The notes beneath the pieces are model-generated. The model was not told where the DNA came from and searched no databases. It saw nothing but the letters and a program-made list of their open reading frames with translations. DNA of 33,519 nucleotides from Lachnospiraceae bacterium (GTDB lineage: Bacteria > Bacillota > Clostridia > Lachnospirales > Lachnospiraceae), in contig JAFUWM010000213.1 of the NCBI GenBank assembly GCA_017483425.1, positions 1 through 33,519 on the forward strand, given 5' to 3'. Of this stretch, positions 1 through 6,750 are shown piece by piece. The first letter of the stretch is position 1; each line of letters opens with the position of its first letter. The position numbers and the translations under genes were made by a program.

Positions 1-1
1 A

Positions 2-142
2 GCCAATATGGTTGGAAATATGGTTGATACCAACGATAAACACTATAACTATGATGTTCTGGAAACGGATGTCAAGGTGGAAGCTCTTGATAATTTATTT
101 AAATCTGTAACAGAAGATGCAGAAAGCCTGAAAACCCAGTAA
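2..142 (+). CDS. 3' end of a probable tyrosine recombinase/integrase
   Basis: An open frame enters from the left edge and ends at TAA 140-142, leaving 46 residues. The tail contains a G-N-x-V-D-T-x-x-K-H-Y-x-Y stretch. This resembles the C-terminal catalytic block of phage and ICE tyrosine recombinases, where the nucleophilic Tyr lies shortly after a GH/GN motif. The context fits: a tandem repeat, a terminator and then a tRNA gene whose 3' end faces this gene, as expected for an element integrated at a tRNA. The N-terminus and the other catalytic residues lie outside the window, so the call rests on a short motif and on context. A degenerate or unrelated protein remains possible. Confidence 0.45.
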   Translation, partial: ANMVGNMVDTNDKHYNYDVLETDVKVEALDNLFKSVTEDAESLKTQ

Positions 143-160
143 AATTGGGCTGTTCGGGAG

Positions 161-180
161 TTGTACTCATTTGTACTCAA
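161..180 (+). repeat. Tandem 10-bp direct repeat next to integrase stop
   Basis: TTGTACTCAT at 161-170 is followed directly by TTGTACTCAA at 171-180. Tandem short repeats just downstream of an integrase gene are typical of arm-type binding sites for integrase or excisionase. The repeat is seen directly; its role is inferred. Confidence 0.5.
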
Positions 181-194
181 AAAAATATAAAAGA

Positions 195-237
195 AAAAAG
201 CTGCGAAGCCAGTATTATCAAGGCTTTGCAGCTTTTT
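195..237. terminator. Bidirectional intrinsic terminator
   Basis: A 16-bp stem (195-210 with 222-237, one G-T wobble) encloses an 11-nt loop. T-rich tracts follow on both sides: TTTTTATTT reading right, and a long T-rich run reading left. It can end the recombinase transcript from the left and the tRNA transcript from the right. Confidence 0.8.
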
Positions 238-243
238 ATTTAG

Positions 244-317
244 TAGCGAGAGGGGGACTTGAACCCTCGACACCACGGGTATGAACCGTGTGCTCTAGCC
301 AGCTGAGCTATCTCGCC
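244..317 (-). tRNA. tRNA with anticodon CAT (elongator Met, or Ile2)
   Basis: On the minus strand the full cloverleaf can be drawn. The acceptor GGCGAGA pairs with TCTCGCT, with G-U at the first pair. The D-arm contains AGCTCAGCTGGCTAGAGC, the anticodon stem CACGG/CCGTG holds the loop TTCATAC, and the T-loop is GTTCAAGTC. The anticodon is CAT. The anticodon stem lacks the three G-C pairs of initiator tRNA and the first pair is not C-A, so this is not tRNA-fMet. Elongator Met is most likely, but a lysidine-modified tRNA-Ile cannot be excluded without the tilS identity elements. CCA is not encoded. Confidence 0.93.
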
Positions 318-347
318 AAGTTAAAAGCTATTAAGTTCTACCATAAT

Positions 348-375
348 TTAATAATGTAAAACTTGCACTTCACAA
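348..375 (-). promoter_or_regulatory. Possible tRNA promoter
   Basis: On the minus strand TTGTGA (370-375) and TATTAA (348-353) are 16 bp apart, about 30 bp ahead of the tRNA 5' end. The match to consensus is only moderate. Confidence 0.3.
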
Positions 376-449
376 TGCGCACGGGTTATTATACAATTAC
401 AAAATAAACTATGTCAAGAGCAGAAATGCTGATATAATGGAGTTTTAGA

Positions 450-716
450 GTGAAAGCAGATAATTTTGAAGAATGGCTTGATTTTTTCATGATGGATCAC
501 AATTTGAGTCCCAATAATGTGATATATGAGGGGATTTTGGACGGCAAGATGTTCCATATGACATATAGAGAGCTTTTTGATAAAATAAGACCCTATTCAG
601 GTATGAGAAAGAGACTGAGGGAGGATTTTTCCGCAGCGGCATATACGGGCGAATCTGTAGATGAGGCAGCATCAAAGATAGTACAGGAAGAATTGATAGA
701 TAACGGATTGATATAG
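450..716 (+). CDS. Hypothetical protein, 88 aa
   Basis: I do not recognise this family. The gene starts at GTG 450 with GGAG 7 bases upstream and ends at 716. The product is soluble, has no signal peptide or membrane segment, is rich in acidic and aromatic residues near the N-terminus (two Trp/Phe clusters), and looks mainly helical. It ends 3 bases before the glycosyltransferase start at 720, so the two are probably translated together and the small protein may act in the same exopolysaccharide or cell-surface pathway. That functional link is inference from spacing only. A TATAAT at 433-438 is too close to the start to drive a transcript with this ribosome binding site. Confidence 0.75.
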   Translation: MKADNFEEWLDFFMMDHNLSPNNVIYEGILDGKMFHMTYRELFDKIRPYSGMRKRLREDFSAAAYTGESVDEAASKIVQEELIDNGLI

Positions 717-719
717 ATA

Positions 720-1457
720 ATGGAAACAGAGGAAGTATTTGGCATAAAATATGCCGTCGGAGATGTCCTTAGCGCCGTATCCACGGTGCTTGATAAGATC
801 GGGGATCTCAGCGGCGGCTATATATGTTTTTCTAATGTATTTACGGTAGCTACGGCGGTCGACAACAGTAAATATAAAGAGGCGCTGAACCAGTCGTCTT
901 TTACATTTCCCGACGGCGCTCCTATAGCAAAGAGGCTTCGCAGGAAAGGAGCTGTAAACGCAAGGCGTATAGCGGGTCCGGATTTTATGGAAGCGTTACT
1001 GGGCGCTACGGCTGACGGGAGGGTTAGACATTTTTTTTACGGCTCAAGTGAATCTACTCTTGAAAAGCTGGTAACCAATATCAGGAAGAAATACCCTGAG
1101 ATCAATATAGTAGGTAAGTATTCCCCTCCATTCAGGGGATTGACCCCTGATGAGGACAGGGAAATAATACAGACTGTCAACAGTGCAGAGGCGGATATAG
1201 TCTGGATAGGGCTTGGCGCTCCTAAACAGGAAATGTTCATGTATTCGCACAAGGGGAAGATCCACGGACTTATGGTCGGTGTAGGAGCCGGATTTGATTA
1301 TCAGGCAGGCACCGTGAAGCGCGCGCCGCTTTGGATGCAGAAATGCTCTCTTGAGTGGCTCCACAGACTGATCACGGATCCCGCGAGGCTTTTCAAAAGA
1401 TACCTCATAACAAATTCAAAGTACATCTGGTACTGTCTTACGAAAAAGGACTCATAG
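720..1457 (+). CDS. WecG/TagA/CpsF-family glycosyltransferase
   Basis: This 245-aa protein is of the usual length for the GT26 family, which transfers N-acetylmannosaminyl or related sugars to a lipid-linked acceptor at the inner membrane face during wall teichoic acid or surface polysaccharide synthesis. Visible family motifs are the FPDGAPIA block near residue 65 with the catalytic-type Asp, a GLGAPKQE block near 165-172, and GVGAGFDYQAG near 187-197, followed by the conserved PLWMQK and EWLHR region. It starts at ATG 720, 3 bases after the 88-aa gene, without its own strong ribosome binding site, which suggests coupling. Its 3' end overlaps the convergent CYTH gene by 6 bases with no terminator between. 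Substrate unknown. Confidence 0.9.
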   Translation: METEEVFGIKYAVGDVLSAVSTVLDKIGDLSGGYICFSNVFTVATAVDNSKYKEALNQSSFTFPDGAPIAKRLRRKGAVNARRIAGPDFMEALLGATADGRVRHFFYGSSESTLEKLVTNIRKKYPEINIVGKYSPPFRGLTPDEDREIIQTVNSAEADIVWIGLGAPKQEMFMYSHKGKIHGLMVGVGAGFDYQAGTVKRAPLWMQKCSLEWLHRLITDPARLFKRYLITNSKYIWYCLTKKDS

Positions 1458-1940
1458 GAATTTTTTGGGATCAAAGGATGTGTCTATGGCAAGTACGGCG
1501 TTTTTGAAGCGTCTGTCGTGAGTCACGTCCTCGCCAAACCATGACGGGGCAACAAACGCGTCAGCTGCCTCAAGAGAGGGGAACTCAACCTCGACTATCA
1601 TAAGCGGAGCGAAAGGCTCATCAAAAATATCAAGTTCTGCCTTTAATACCCCGGAATCCAGAGGGATCACATACCTTTTTTTGCGTATGACCCTGCCGTC
1701 GCATTTGGGGAGCATATGCTCAAAAGCTTCTTTTGTTATCGGAAGATTGTATTCGGTGTGTGAGATATCATTATCGCTTATGCCCTTATATGTAAGGAAG
1801 TAATCCGTGTTTTCCCGCCTTATGCGCACAGTAGGGTGTTCATTCAGATAGGCCTGCTCCATTTCTATGCAGTCATACTGCGACAGATCTTCGGGGAGCT
1901 CCAGCACGCGCCACTTTCTTTCTATCTCCATATTTTCCAT
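1452..1940 (-). CDS. CYTH domain protein
   Basis: This 162-aa protein is a complete CYTH domain, the triphosphate tunnel metalloenzyme fold of class IV adenylate cyclases, thiamine triphosphatases and inorganic triphosphatases. The signature ExExK appears as EIERKW at the N-terminus. It is followed by VRIRR, a YKG motif, a KKRY segment, an ELDIF strand and a VEVEF strand, which together supply the charged residues lining the tunnel. Small single-domain bacterial CYTH proteins usually hydrolyse tripolyphosphate, but the substrate cannot be read from sequence. It starts at ATG 1940 with GGAGG (1951-1955) upstream on the minus strand and is probably monocistronic. Confidence 0.9.
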   Translation of the reverse strand: MENMEIERKWRVLELPEDLSQYDCIEMEQAYLNEHPTVRIRRENTDYFLTYKGISDNDISHTEYNLPITKEAFEHMLPKCDGRVIRKKRYVIPLDSGVLKAELDIFDEPFAPLMIVEVEFPSLEAADAFVAPSWFGEDVTHDRRFKNAVLAIDTSFDPKKFL

Positions 1941-1984
1941 AAATAACTATCCTCCGTTACAAATAAGGCGGGTATGTGGTATAG

Positions 1985-2153
1985 TAGTTACTGTTCATCG
2001 CCGAGCCACGCACTTGCTGCGGGGCTACGGCTGGGTAGCTTTGACTCTTCGGCACGCCGCCCATCGACTTTAGTCGATTCTGCATGGCGGCGTGCATGTT
2101 GCAATTCAGCGCATTGGCTATGCGCTGAATTGTAACGTATATTACAGTAAATA
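1985..2153. repeat. Hairpin-rich MITE-like element
   Basis: A 169-bp intergenic stretch is bounded by imperfect 10-bp inverted repeats (TAGTTACTGT at 1985-1994 and the complement of TATTTACTGT at 2144-2153, 9 of 10 matching). Inside lie several hairpins: 2004-2026 (about 8 bp, one mismatch); 2024-2039 (GCTAC/GTAGC); a 10-bp stem 2052-2061 with 2086-2095 that contains a nested 7-bp hairpin 2063-2078; and a 17-bp stem 2098-2114 with 2120-2136 (one wobble, 5-nt loop). No open frame fits. This could be a miniature transposable or repetitive palindromic element, or a structured RNA. I see no clear target-site duplication. Confidence 0.55.
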
Positions 2154-2179
2154 ACAAATCATTTCAAAAGGAGGCTGAC

Positions 2180-2734
2180 ATGAGTAAAAAGATCGCGGCG
2201 TTTCTCGCGGAAGGCTTTGAGGAAGCGGAAGCAATAATCCCCATAGACATAGCGCGAAGGGCAGGTATTGAGGTTACAATGGTTTCCATATCCGATGATA
2301 TCCATGTGACAGGAAGTCATGGGATTGAGATAAAGGCGGACGCGCTTCTTAAAGACACGGATACAACAATATATGATATGCTGATGCTTCCCGGCGGTAT
2401 GCCCGGAACCACTAATCTTGAGGGATCCGAGAAGGTAAAAGAAGCCCTTCAAAAAGCAAATGAGGACGGGAAATATCTGGCGGCGATCTGCGCGGCACCC
2501 CGGTTCCTTGGAAGCCTCGGGATACTTGACGGTAAAAAGGCCACGGTCTATCCGGGGAATGATCAATATATGACAAAAGCGGACTATGACCGGGAAGCAA
2601 AAGCCGTGACTGACGGAAATGTGATAACGGCAAGGGGCATGGGCTGCGCTGTTGAGTTCGGGGGCGAGATCGTAAAAGCGCTTACAGATGCGGACAAAGC
2701 GAAAGAAATACTAAACGCAATTCAATATAATTGA
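2180..2734 (+). CDS. DJ-1/PfpI family protein
   Basis: This 184-aa protein matches DJ-1-type class I glutamine amidotransferase-fold proteins, proposed to act as deglycases, glyoxalases or oxidative-stress proteins. The family features are visible: AEGFEEAEA at the N-terminus with the Glu that partners the cysteine (about E15), the strand LMLPGGMPG near residue 75, and the nucleophile elbow AICAAP with Cys104. The start at ATG 2180 has AAAGGAGG just upstream. The gene sits alone between the hairpin-rich element and the promoter of tig, which overlaps its stop codon. The exact reaction cannot be told from sequence. Confidence 0.92.
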   Translation: MSKKIAAFLAEGFEEAEAIIPIDIARRAGIEVTMVSISDDIHVTGSHGIEIKADALLKDTDTTIYDMLMLPGGMPGTTNLEGSEKVKEALQKANEDGKYLAAICAAPRFLGSLGILDGKKATVYPGNDQYMTKADYDREAKAVTDGNVITARGMGCAVEFGGEIVKALTDADKAKEILNAIQYN

Positions 2735-2763
2735 TTGAAACAGCGCGCTATCTGTGATAAAAT
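2735..2763 (+). promoter_or_regulatory. Promoter for tig-clpP-clpX operon
   Basis: TTGAAA (2735-2740) and TAAAAT (2758-2763) are separated by exactly 17 bp. They overlap the tail of the DJ-1 gene and lie about 50 bp before the trigger factor start. No CIRCE-type heat-shock inverted repeat is visible nearby. Confidence 0.7.
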
Positions 2764-2816
2764 AGCAAATTGGACTGTGCACAAAACGCAGCTATTACTT
2801 GAAAGGAATTATTAAA

Positions 2817-4190
2817 ATGAGCGTACAGGTTGAAAAGCTAGAGCATAGCATGGCAAAGCTTACTATAGAACTCCCGGCGGAGGAGCTGGAGAAGGCTATA
2901 CAGGATGCGTATATGAAGCAGAGAAGCCGTATAGCGATCCCGGGCTTCAGAAAGGGCAAGGTTCCGAGGGCAGTAATAGAAAAGATGTATGGGACAGAGG
3001 TCTTCTATGAAGAGGCTGCCGAGTCTGTCATAAATGGATCATACCCCGATGCGATAAAGGAATCCGGAGAAGATATAGTATCAAGGCCGGAAATATCCGT
3101 AGTGCAGATAGAGAAAGGCAAGCCTTTCATCTATACCGCGGAGGTAGCGCTCAAGCCCCCTGTAGAGCTCGGCAAATATAAGGGGATAAAGGTAGAGCCC
3201 GTAGATGTTACCGTGACCGATGACGAGGTTGAGGAAGAGATCAAGAAAGAGCTCGGGAAGAATGCGCGCGAGGTCGATGTCACGGACAGGGCTGCAAAGA
3301 ATGAGGACATTGTCCTGATCGATTATTCCGGAAGCGTTGACGGAGAGAAATTTGACGGCGGCACAGCCGAGGATCAGAAGCTCGAGCTTGGTTCGCACAC
3401 CTTTATCGATAATTTTGAAGAGCAGATAGAGGGTCACAATATCGGTGATGAGTTTGATGTAAACGTCACTTTCCCTGAGGAGTACCATGAGAACAGCCTT
3501 GCGGGGAAGGCAGCGGTATTTGCGGTAAAGCTCAAGGGAATCACCGAGAAGCAGACCCCTGAGCTTGATGATGACTTTGTCTCTGATGTATCTGAGTTTG
3601 ATACCGTGGATGAGTATAGGGCCGATATAAGGGAAACTCTCGAGGACAGAAAGAAAGCAGCGGCAAGAACCAAAAAAGAGGATGAAGCCGTGAAGGCTCT
3701 TGTCGAGGATTCCAGGATGGAGATACCTCAGGCCATGATAGATACCGAAGCTGATTCCATGGTACAGAATTATGATAACAGACTGAGGTCACAGGGACTC
3801 GGGCTTCAGCAGTACATGCAGTATACAGGCATGACGACCGATAAGCTCAAGGATGATATGAGGGAGCAGGCGAAGCTTAATATAGAAAGCCGTCTGGTGC
3901 TTGAGGCGGTTGCCGAGGCCGAGAATATAACTATCGCCGATGAGGATATCGAAAAAGAGATACAGGAGATGGCTGACAACTACGGGATGCCGATCGACAG
4001 TATGAAGTCCCTTATAACTGACAGTGAGAGGAAGTCCATCGAGACAGATCTCAAAGTCAGAAAGGCGGTCGATATCATCATAGAGAACTCCAAAGAGGAT
4101 AAGACAAAGAAGACCGCTAAGGTTGATGACGGCGATGACGTGATCGAAAAGAAGATACCCAAGCGCAAAAAGAAAGCGGAAGACAAATAA
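2817..4190 (+). CDS. tig: Trigger factor chaperone
   Basis: Trigger factor is the ribosome-bound chaperone and peptidyl-prolyl isomerase that receives nascent chains at the exit tunnel. The 457-aa product has the N-terminal ribosome-binding domain with the GFRKGKVP signature (near residue 45), the FKBP-type isomerase domain (about 150-245, beginning near the IDYSGSVDGEKF segment), and the long helical C-terminal chaperone arms. It ends in a very basic and acidic low-complexity tail. I chose ATG 2817, with AAAGGA 9 bases upstream, over the in-frame TTG at 2799 because the TTG version would contain the ribosome binding site. The gene is followed after 32 bases by clpP, the common tig-clpP-clpX order. 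Confidence 0.97.
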   Translation: MSVQVEKLEHSMAKLTIELPAEELEKAIQDAYMKQRSRIAIPGFRKGKVPRAVIEKMYGTEVFYEEAAESVINGSYPDAIKESGEDIVSRPEISVVQIEKGKPFIYTAEVALKPPVELGKYKGIKVEPVDVTVTDDEVEEEIKKELGKNAREVDVTDRAAKNEDIVLIDYSGSVDGEKFDGGTAEDQKLELGSHTFIDNFEEQIEGHNIGDEFDVNVTFPEEYHENSLAGKAAVFAVKLKGITEKQTPELDDDFVSDVSEFDTVDEYRADIRETLEDRKKAAARTKKEDEAVKALVEDSRMEIPQAMIDTEADSMVQNYDNRLRSQGLGLQQYMQYTGMTTDKLKDDMREQAKLNIESRLVLEAVAEAENITIADEDIEKEIQEMADNYGMPIDSMKSLITDSERKSIETDLKVRKAVDIIIENSKEDKTKKTAKVDDGDDVIEKKIPKRKKKAEDK

Positions 4191-4191
4191 A

Positions 4192-4207
4192 TAAGTAAGT
4201 AAGTAAG
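4192..4207 (+). repeat. TAAG x4 microsatellite in tig-clpP spacer
   Basis: Four perfect copies of TAAG fill the spacer just before the GAGGAGG ribosome binding site of clpP. Length change here would alter the distance between tig and clpP but not the clpP ribosome binding site itself. Confidence 0.8.
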
Positions 4208-4222
4208 CGAGGAGGTTGGGAC

Positions 4223-4834
4223 ATGCTGGTACCTACCGTCATAGAAACCACTAACCGTGGCGAAAGAGCATATGATATATATTCGAGACTTTTAAAGGAG
4301 CGTATCATCTTTTTAGGTGATGAGGTAAATGCCCACACAGCGGGGCTTGTAGTCGCGCAGATATTGTTCCTTGAAGCCGAGGATCCGGAAAAGGATATAC
4401 ATTTTTATATTGATTCCCCCGGGGGCTCGGTCACGGACGGTATGGCTATATATGATACGATGCAGTATGTGAAGTGCGATGTGTCTACGATATGCATAGG
4501 CATGGCCGCTTCAATGGGGGCTTTTCTGCTTGCGGGCGGTGCCAAAGGCAAGCGTATGATTCTGCCTAATGCCGAGGTCATGATCCATCAGCCTTCGGGC
4601 GGCACCCAGGGTCAGGCGACGGAGATACAGATCGCCGCCGAGCATATCATAAGGACAAAAAAGAAGCTAAACGAGATACTTGCGCAGAATACCGGAAAGC
4701 CGGTTGAGAAGGTAGCCGAGGATACGGAGCGCGATAACTGGCTCAGTGCGGAGGAAGCGTTAGAGTATGGCCTCGTGGATAAGATAATCGAGAAAAGACC
4801 CGAATCTGACAGCGAGGACAAAGATAAGGAATAA
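4223..4834 (+). CDS. clpP: ATP-dependent Clp protease proteolytic subunit
   Basis: ClpP forms the tetradecameric serine protease chamber that degrades proteins unfolded by ClpX or ClpC. The 203-aa length is normal. The catalytic triad is visible: Ser97 in GMAASMGAF, His122 in MIHQPSGG, and Asp171 in the ERDNWLSAEEA segment. The N-terminal MLVPTVIE corresponds to the usual short propeptide and processing region. The start at ATG 4223 has a strong GAGGAGG. It is followed after only 3 bases by clpX, so the two subunits are co-translated. Confidence 0.98.
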   Translation: MLVPTVIETTNRGERAYDIYSRLLKERIIFLGDEVNAHTAGLVVAQILFLEAEDPEKDIHFYIDSPGGSVTDGMAIYDTMQYVKCDVSTICIGMAASMGAFLLAGGAKGKRMILPNAEVMIHQPSGGTQGQATEIQIAAEHIIRTKKKLNEILAQNTGKPVEKVAEDTERDNWLSAEEALEYGLVDKIIEKRPESDSEDKDKE

Positions 4835-4837
4835 ACT

Positions 4838-6097
4838 ATGGCGACTAAAATAGGCTTTGGTGAGGAAGATATAAGGTGTTCGTTCTGCGGTAAGACTCAG
4901 GATCAGGTGCGCAAGCTCATTGCGGGCCCCAGTGGCACGTATATTTGTGATGAGTGCGTGGGGATATGCGCGGACATCATCGAGGAGGAAGACGGCGAGG
5001 AGAATCTTGACGGGGAGCTTAATATCAACCTGCTTAAGCCTGAGGAGATAAATGAGTTTCTTAATGAATATGTGATAGGGCAGGATGAGGCCAAAAAGGT
5101 CTTATCGGTTGCCGTATACAATCATTATAAAAGGATACTTGCGCCGCAGGATGACGGGGTCGAGCTGCAAAAAAGCAATGTGATGCTACTCGGGCCTACG
5201 GGATCCGGCAAGACGCTTCTGGCGCAGACGCTTGCAAGGATCATAAATGTTCCTTTTGCCATAGCGGACGCGACAAGTCTTACCGAAGCCGGCTATGTCG
5301 GCGAGGATGTCGAGAATATATTATTAAAGCTTATTCAGGCTTCGGACTATGATATCGAGAGAGCGCAGATAGGCATAATCTATATAGATGAGATAGATAA
5401 GATCGCGAGAAAGTCTGAGAACGTATCAATTACAAGAGATGTCTCCGGAGAGGGAGTACAGCAGGCGCTGCTAAAGATAATAGAGGGAACGCTGGCATCC
5501 GTACCGCCCCAGGGTGGGAGGAAGCACCCTCATCAGGAGATGATACAGATAGATACCACAAACATACTGTTCATAGTCGGAGGAGCCTTTGAGGGGCTCG
5601 ATAAGGTCGTAGAGACAAGACTTGATACGAAGTCCATAGGATTTGCGGCAGAGATCGGGGCGAATAAGGAAAAAATGATGAATGAAGCCCTGCATCACGT
5701 CCAGCCCGAGGATCTTGTGAAGTATGGTATCATACCCGAGTTCATAGGAAGACTTCCCGTTACCGTGGCGCTTGATAATCTGGACAGGGACGCGCTGGTA
5801 CGTATTCTTACAGAGCCTAAGAACGCTATAATAAAGCAATACAAGAAGTTGCTGGATCTGGACGGGGTGAAGCTTACCTTTGATGATGCGGCGGTTGAAG
5901 CGATAGCGGACAAAGCAGTGAAGCGCAAAACAGGAGCCAGAGGACTCAGATCCATAATAGAAGAAACCATGACTGACGTGATGTTCAGGGTTCCGTCGGA
6001 TGAATCTATAAGCGAGGTTGTTATCACAAAGGATTCTGTGGAAAAAGGCACACGCCCTCTGGAAGTAAAATTTGATTCTGAGAAAAAATCAGTTTAA
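4838..6097 (+). CDS. clpX: Clp protease ATP-binding subunit ClpX
   Basis: ClpX is the AAA+ unfoldase that feeds substrates into ClpP. The 419-aa product has the N-terminal C4 zinc-binding domain (CSFC at about residues 12-15 and CDEC about 22 residues later), the Walker A motif GPTGSGKT at 119-126, a Walker B IIYIDEIDK near 180, and the conserved TGARGLR sensor 2 region near residue 370. The pore-loop and ClpP-docking region is present in order. The start at ATG 4838 lies 3 bases after clpP. A perfect hairpin begins within its stop codon, between clpX and engB. Confidence 0.98.
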   Translation: MATKIGFGEEDIRCSFCGKTQDQVRKLIAGPSGTYICDECVGICADIIEEEDGEENLDGELNINLLKPEEINEFLNEYVIGQDEAKKVLSVAVYNHYKRILAPQDDGVELQKSNVMLLGPTGSGKTLLAQTLARIINVPFAIADATSLTEAGYVGEDVENILLKLIQASDYDIERAQIGIIYIDEIDKIARKSENVSITRDVSGEGVQQALLKIIEGTLASVPPQGGRKHPHQEMIQIDTTNILFIVGGAFEGLDKVVETRLDTKSIGFAAEIGANKEKMMNEALHHVQPEDLVKYGIIPEFIGRLPVTVALDNLDRDALVRILTEPKNAIIKQYKKLLDLDGVKLTFDDAAVEAIADKAVKRKTGARGLRSIIEETMTDVMFRVPSDESISEVVITKDSVEKGTRPLEVKFDSEKKSV

Positions 6098-6117
6098 CTG
6101 CCGGATACCCGGCAGTT
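6096..6117 (+). promoter_or_regulatory. Intra-operon hairpin at clpX stop codon
   Basis: AACTGCCGG (6096-6104) pairs perfectly with CCGGCAGTT (6109-6117) around a 4-nt loop. The stem includes the last two bases of the clpX TAA. No T-tract follows, so this is more likely a 3'-end stabiliser or processing/attenuation hairpin than a full terminator. Confidence 0.6.
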
Positions 6118-6135
6118 ACCCGGTGGAAAAGGGTA

Positions 6136-6750
6136 ATGGTAATAAAAAATGCTGAATTAGTAAACGTAGTTGGAGTCACGACAAAAAAACTGCCTGATAC
6201 CGGGCTGCCGGAGATAGCCTTTGCGGGCAGATCAAATGTCGGAAAGTCGTCTCTGATAAACGTTTTGCTTCAGCGGAAAGCCCTTGCGAGGACTTCGTCA
6301 ACACCGGGCAAGACCCAGACCATGAATTTTTATAAAGTAAATGACGATGTGTGTTTCGTTGATCTGCCGGGTTACGGATATGCCCATGTAAAAACTGATT
6401 TCAGGAGATCGTGGGGACCGATGATCGAGAGATATCTGAGGTCGTCCGGGAATCTTAAGGCAGTGTTTTTACTTATAGATATAAGGAGAGTGCCTAATGA
6501 AGACGACTCCCTTATGTATGAATGGATCGTAAACGCAGGATTTACACCCGTAATCATTGTGACCAAGGCCGATAAGGTAAAGCGTTCACAGACAAAAAAG
6601 GCGGTGCTGGATATAAAGAATGCGCTGAGGGTCACGGACGATACAGAGATATTTTTATTCTCCGCCATGAGTAAGTCAGGCAGGGAAGAGATCATGGAAA
6701 AGATAGACAGATTAATAGAGGAGGAGACGAGAGACAATGACAAAGATTGA
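6136..6750 (+). CDS. engB: Ribosome biogenesis GTP-binding protein EngB/YsxC
   Basis: EngB (YihA/YsxC) is an essential TRAFAC GTPase that helps assemble the large ribosomal subunit. The 204-aa product has G1 GRSNVGKS near residue 32, the conserved TPGKTQ G2 region, G3 DLPGYGYA near 77, G4 TKADK near 144, and G5 SAMS near 175. ATG 6136 is preceded by AAAAGGG; the other nearby ATG is out of frame. The gene follows clpX, a common Firmicutes arrangement, and its last 14 bases overlap the next gene, indicating translational coupling to the first G3E GTPase. Confidence 0.96.
   Translation: MVIKNAELVNVVGVTTKKLPDTGLPEIAFAGRSNVGKSSLINVLLQRKALARTSSTPGKTQTMNFYKVNDDVCFVDLPGYGYAHVKTDFRRSWGPMIERYLRSSGNLKAVFLLIDIRRVPNEDDSLMYEWIVNAGFTPVIIVTKADKVKRSQTKKAVLDIKNALRVTDDTEIFLFSAMSKSGREEIMEKIDRLIEEETRDNDKD

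Noticed and set aside
433..438. TATAAT just before the 88-aa gene
   Set aside because: It lies only 12 bases before the start and overlaps the region of the GGAG ribosome binding site, so transcription from it would remove the site; no -35 is visible.
2735..2816. CtsR or CIRCE heat-shock operator before tig-clpP-clpX
   Set aside because: No matching inverted repeat or tandem heptamer was found near the promoter or before clpP.
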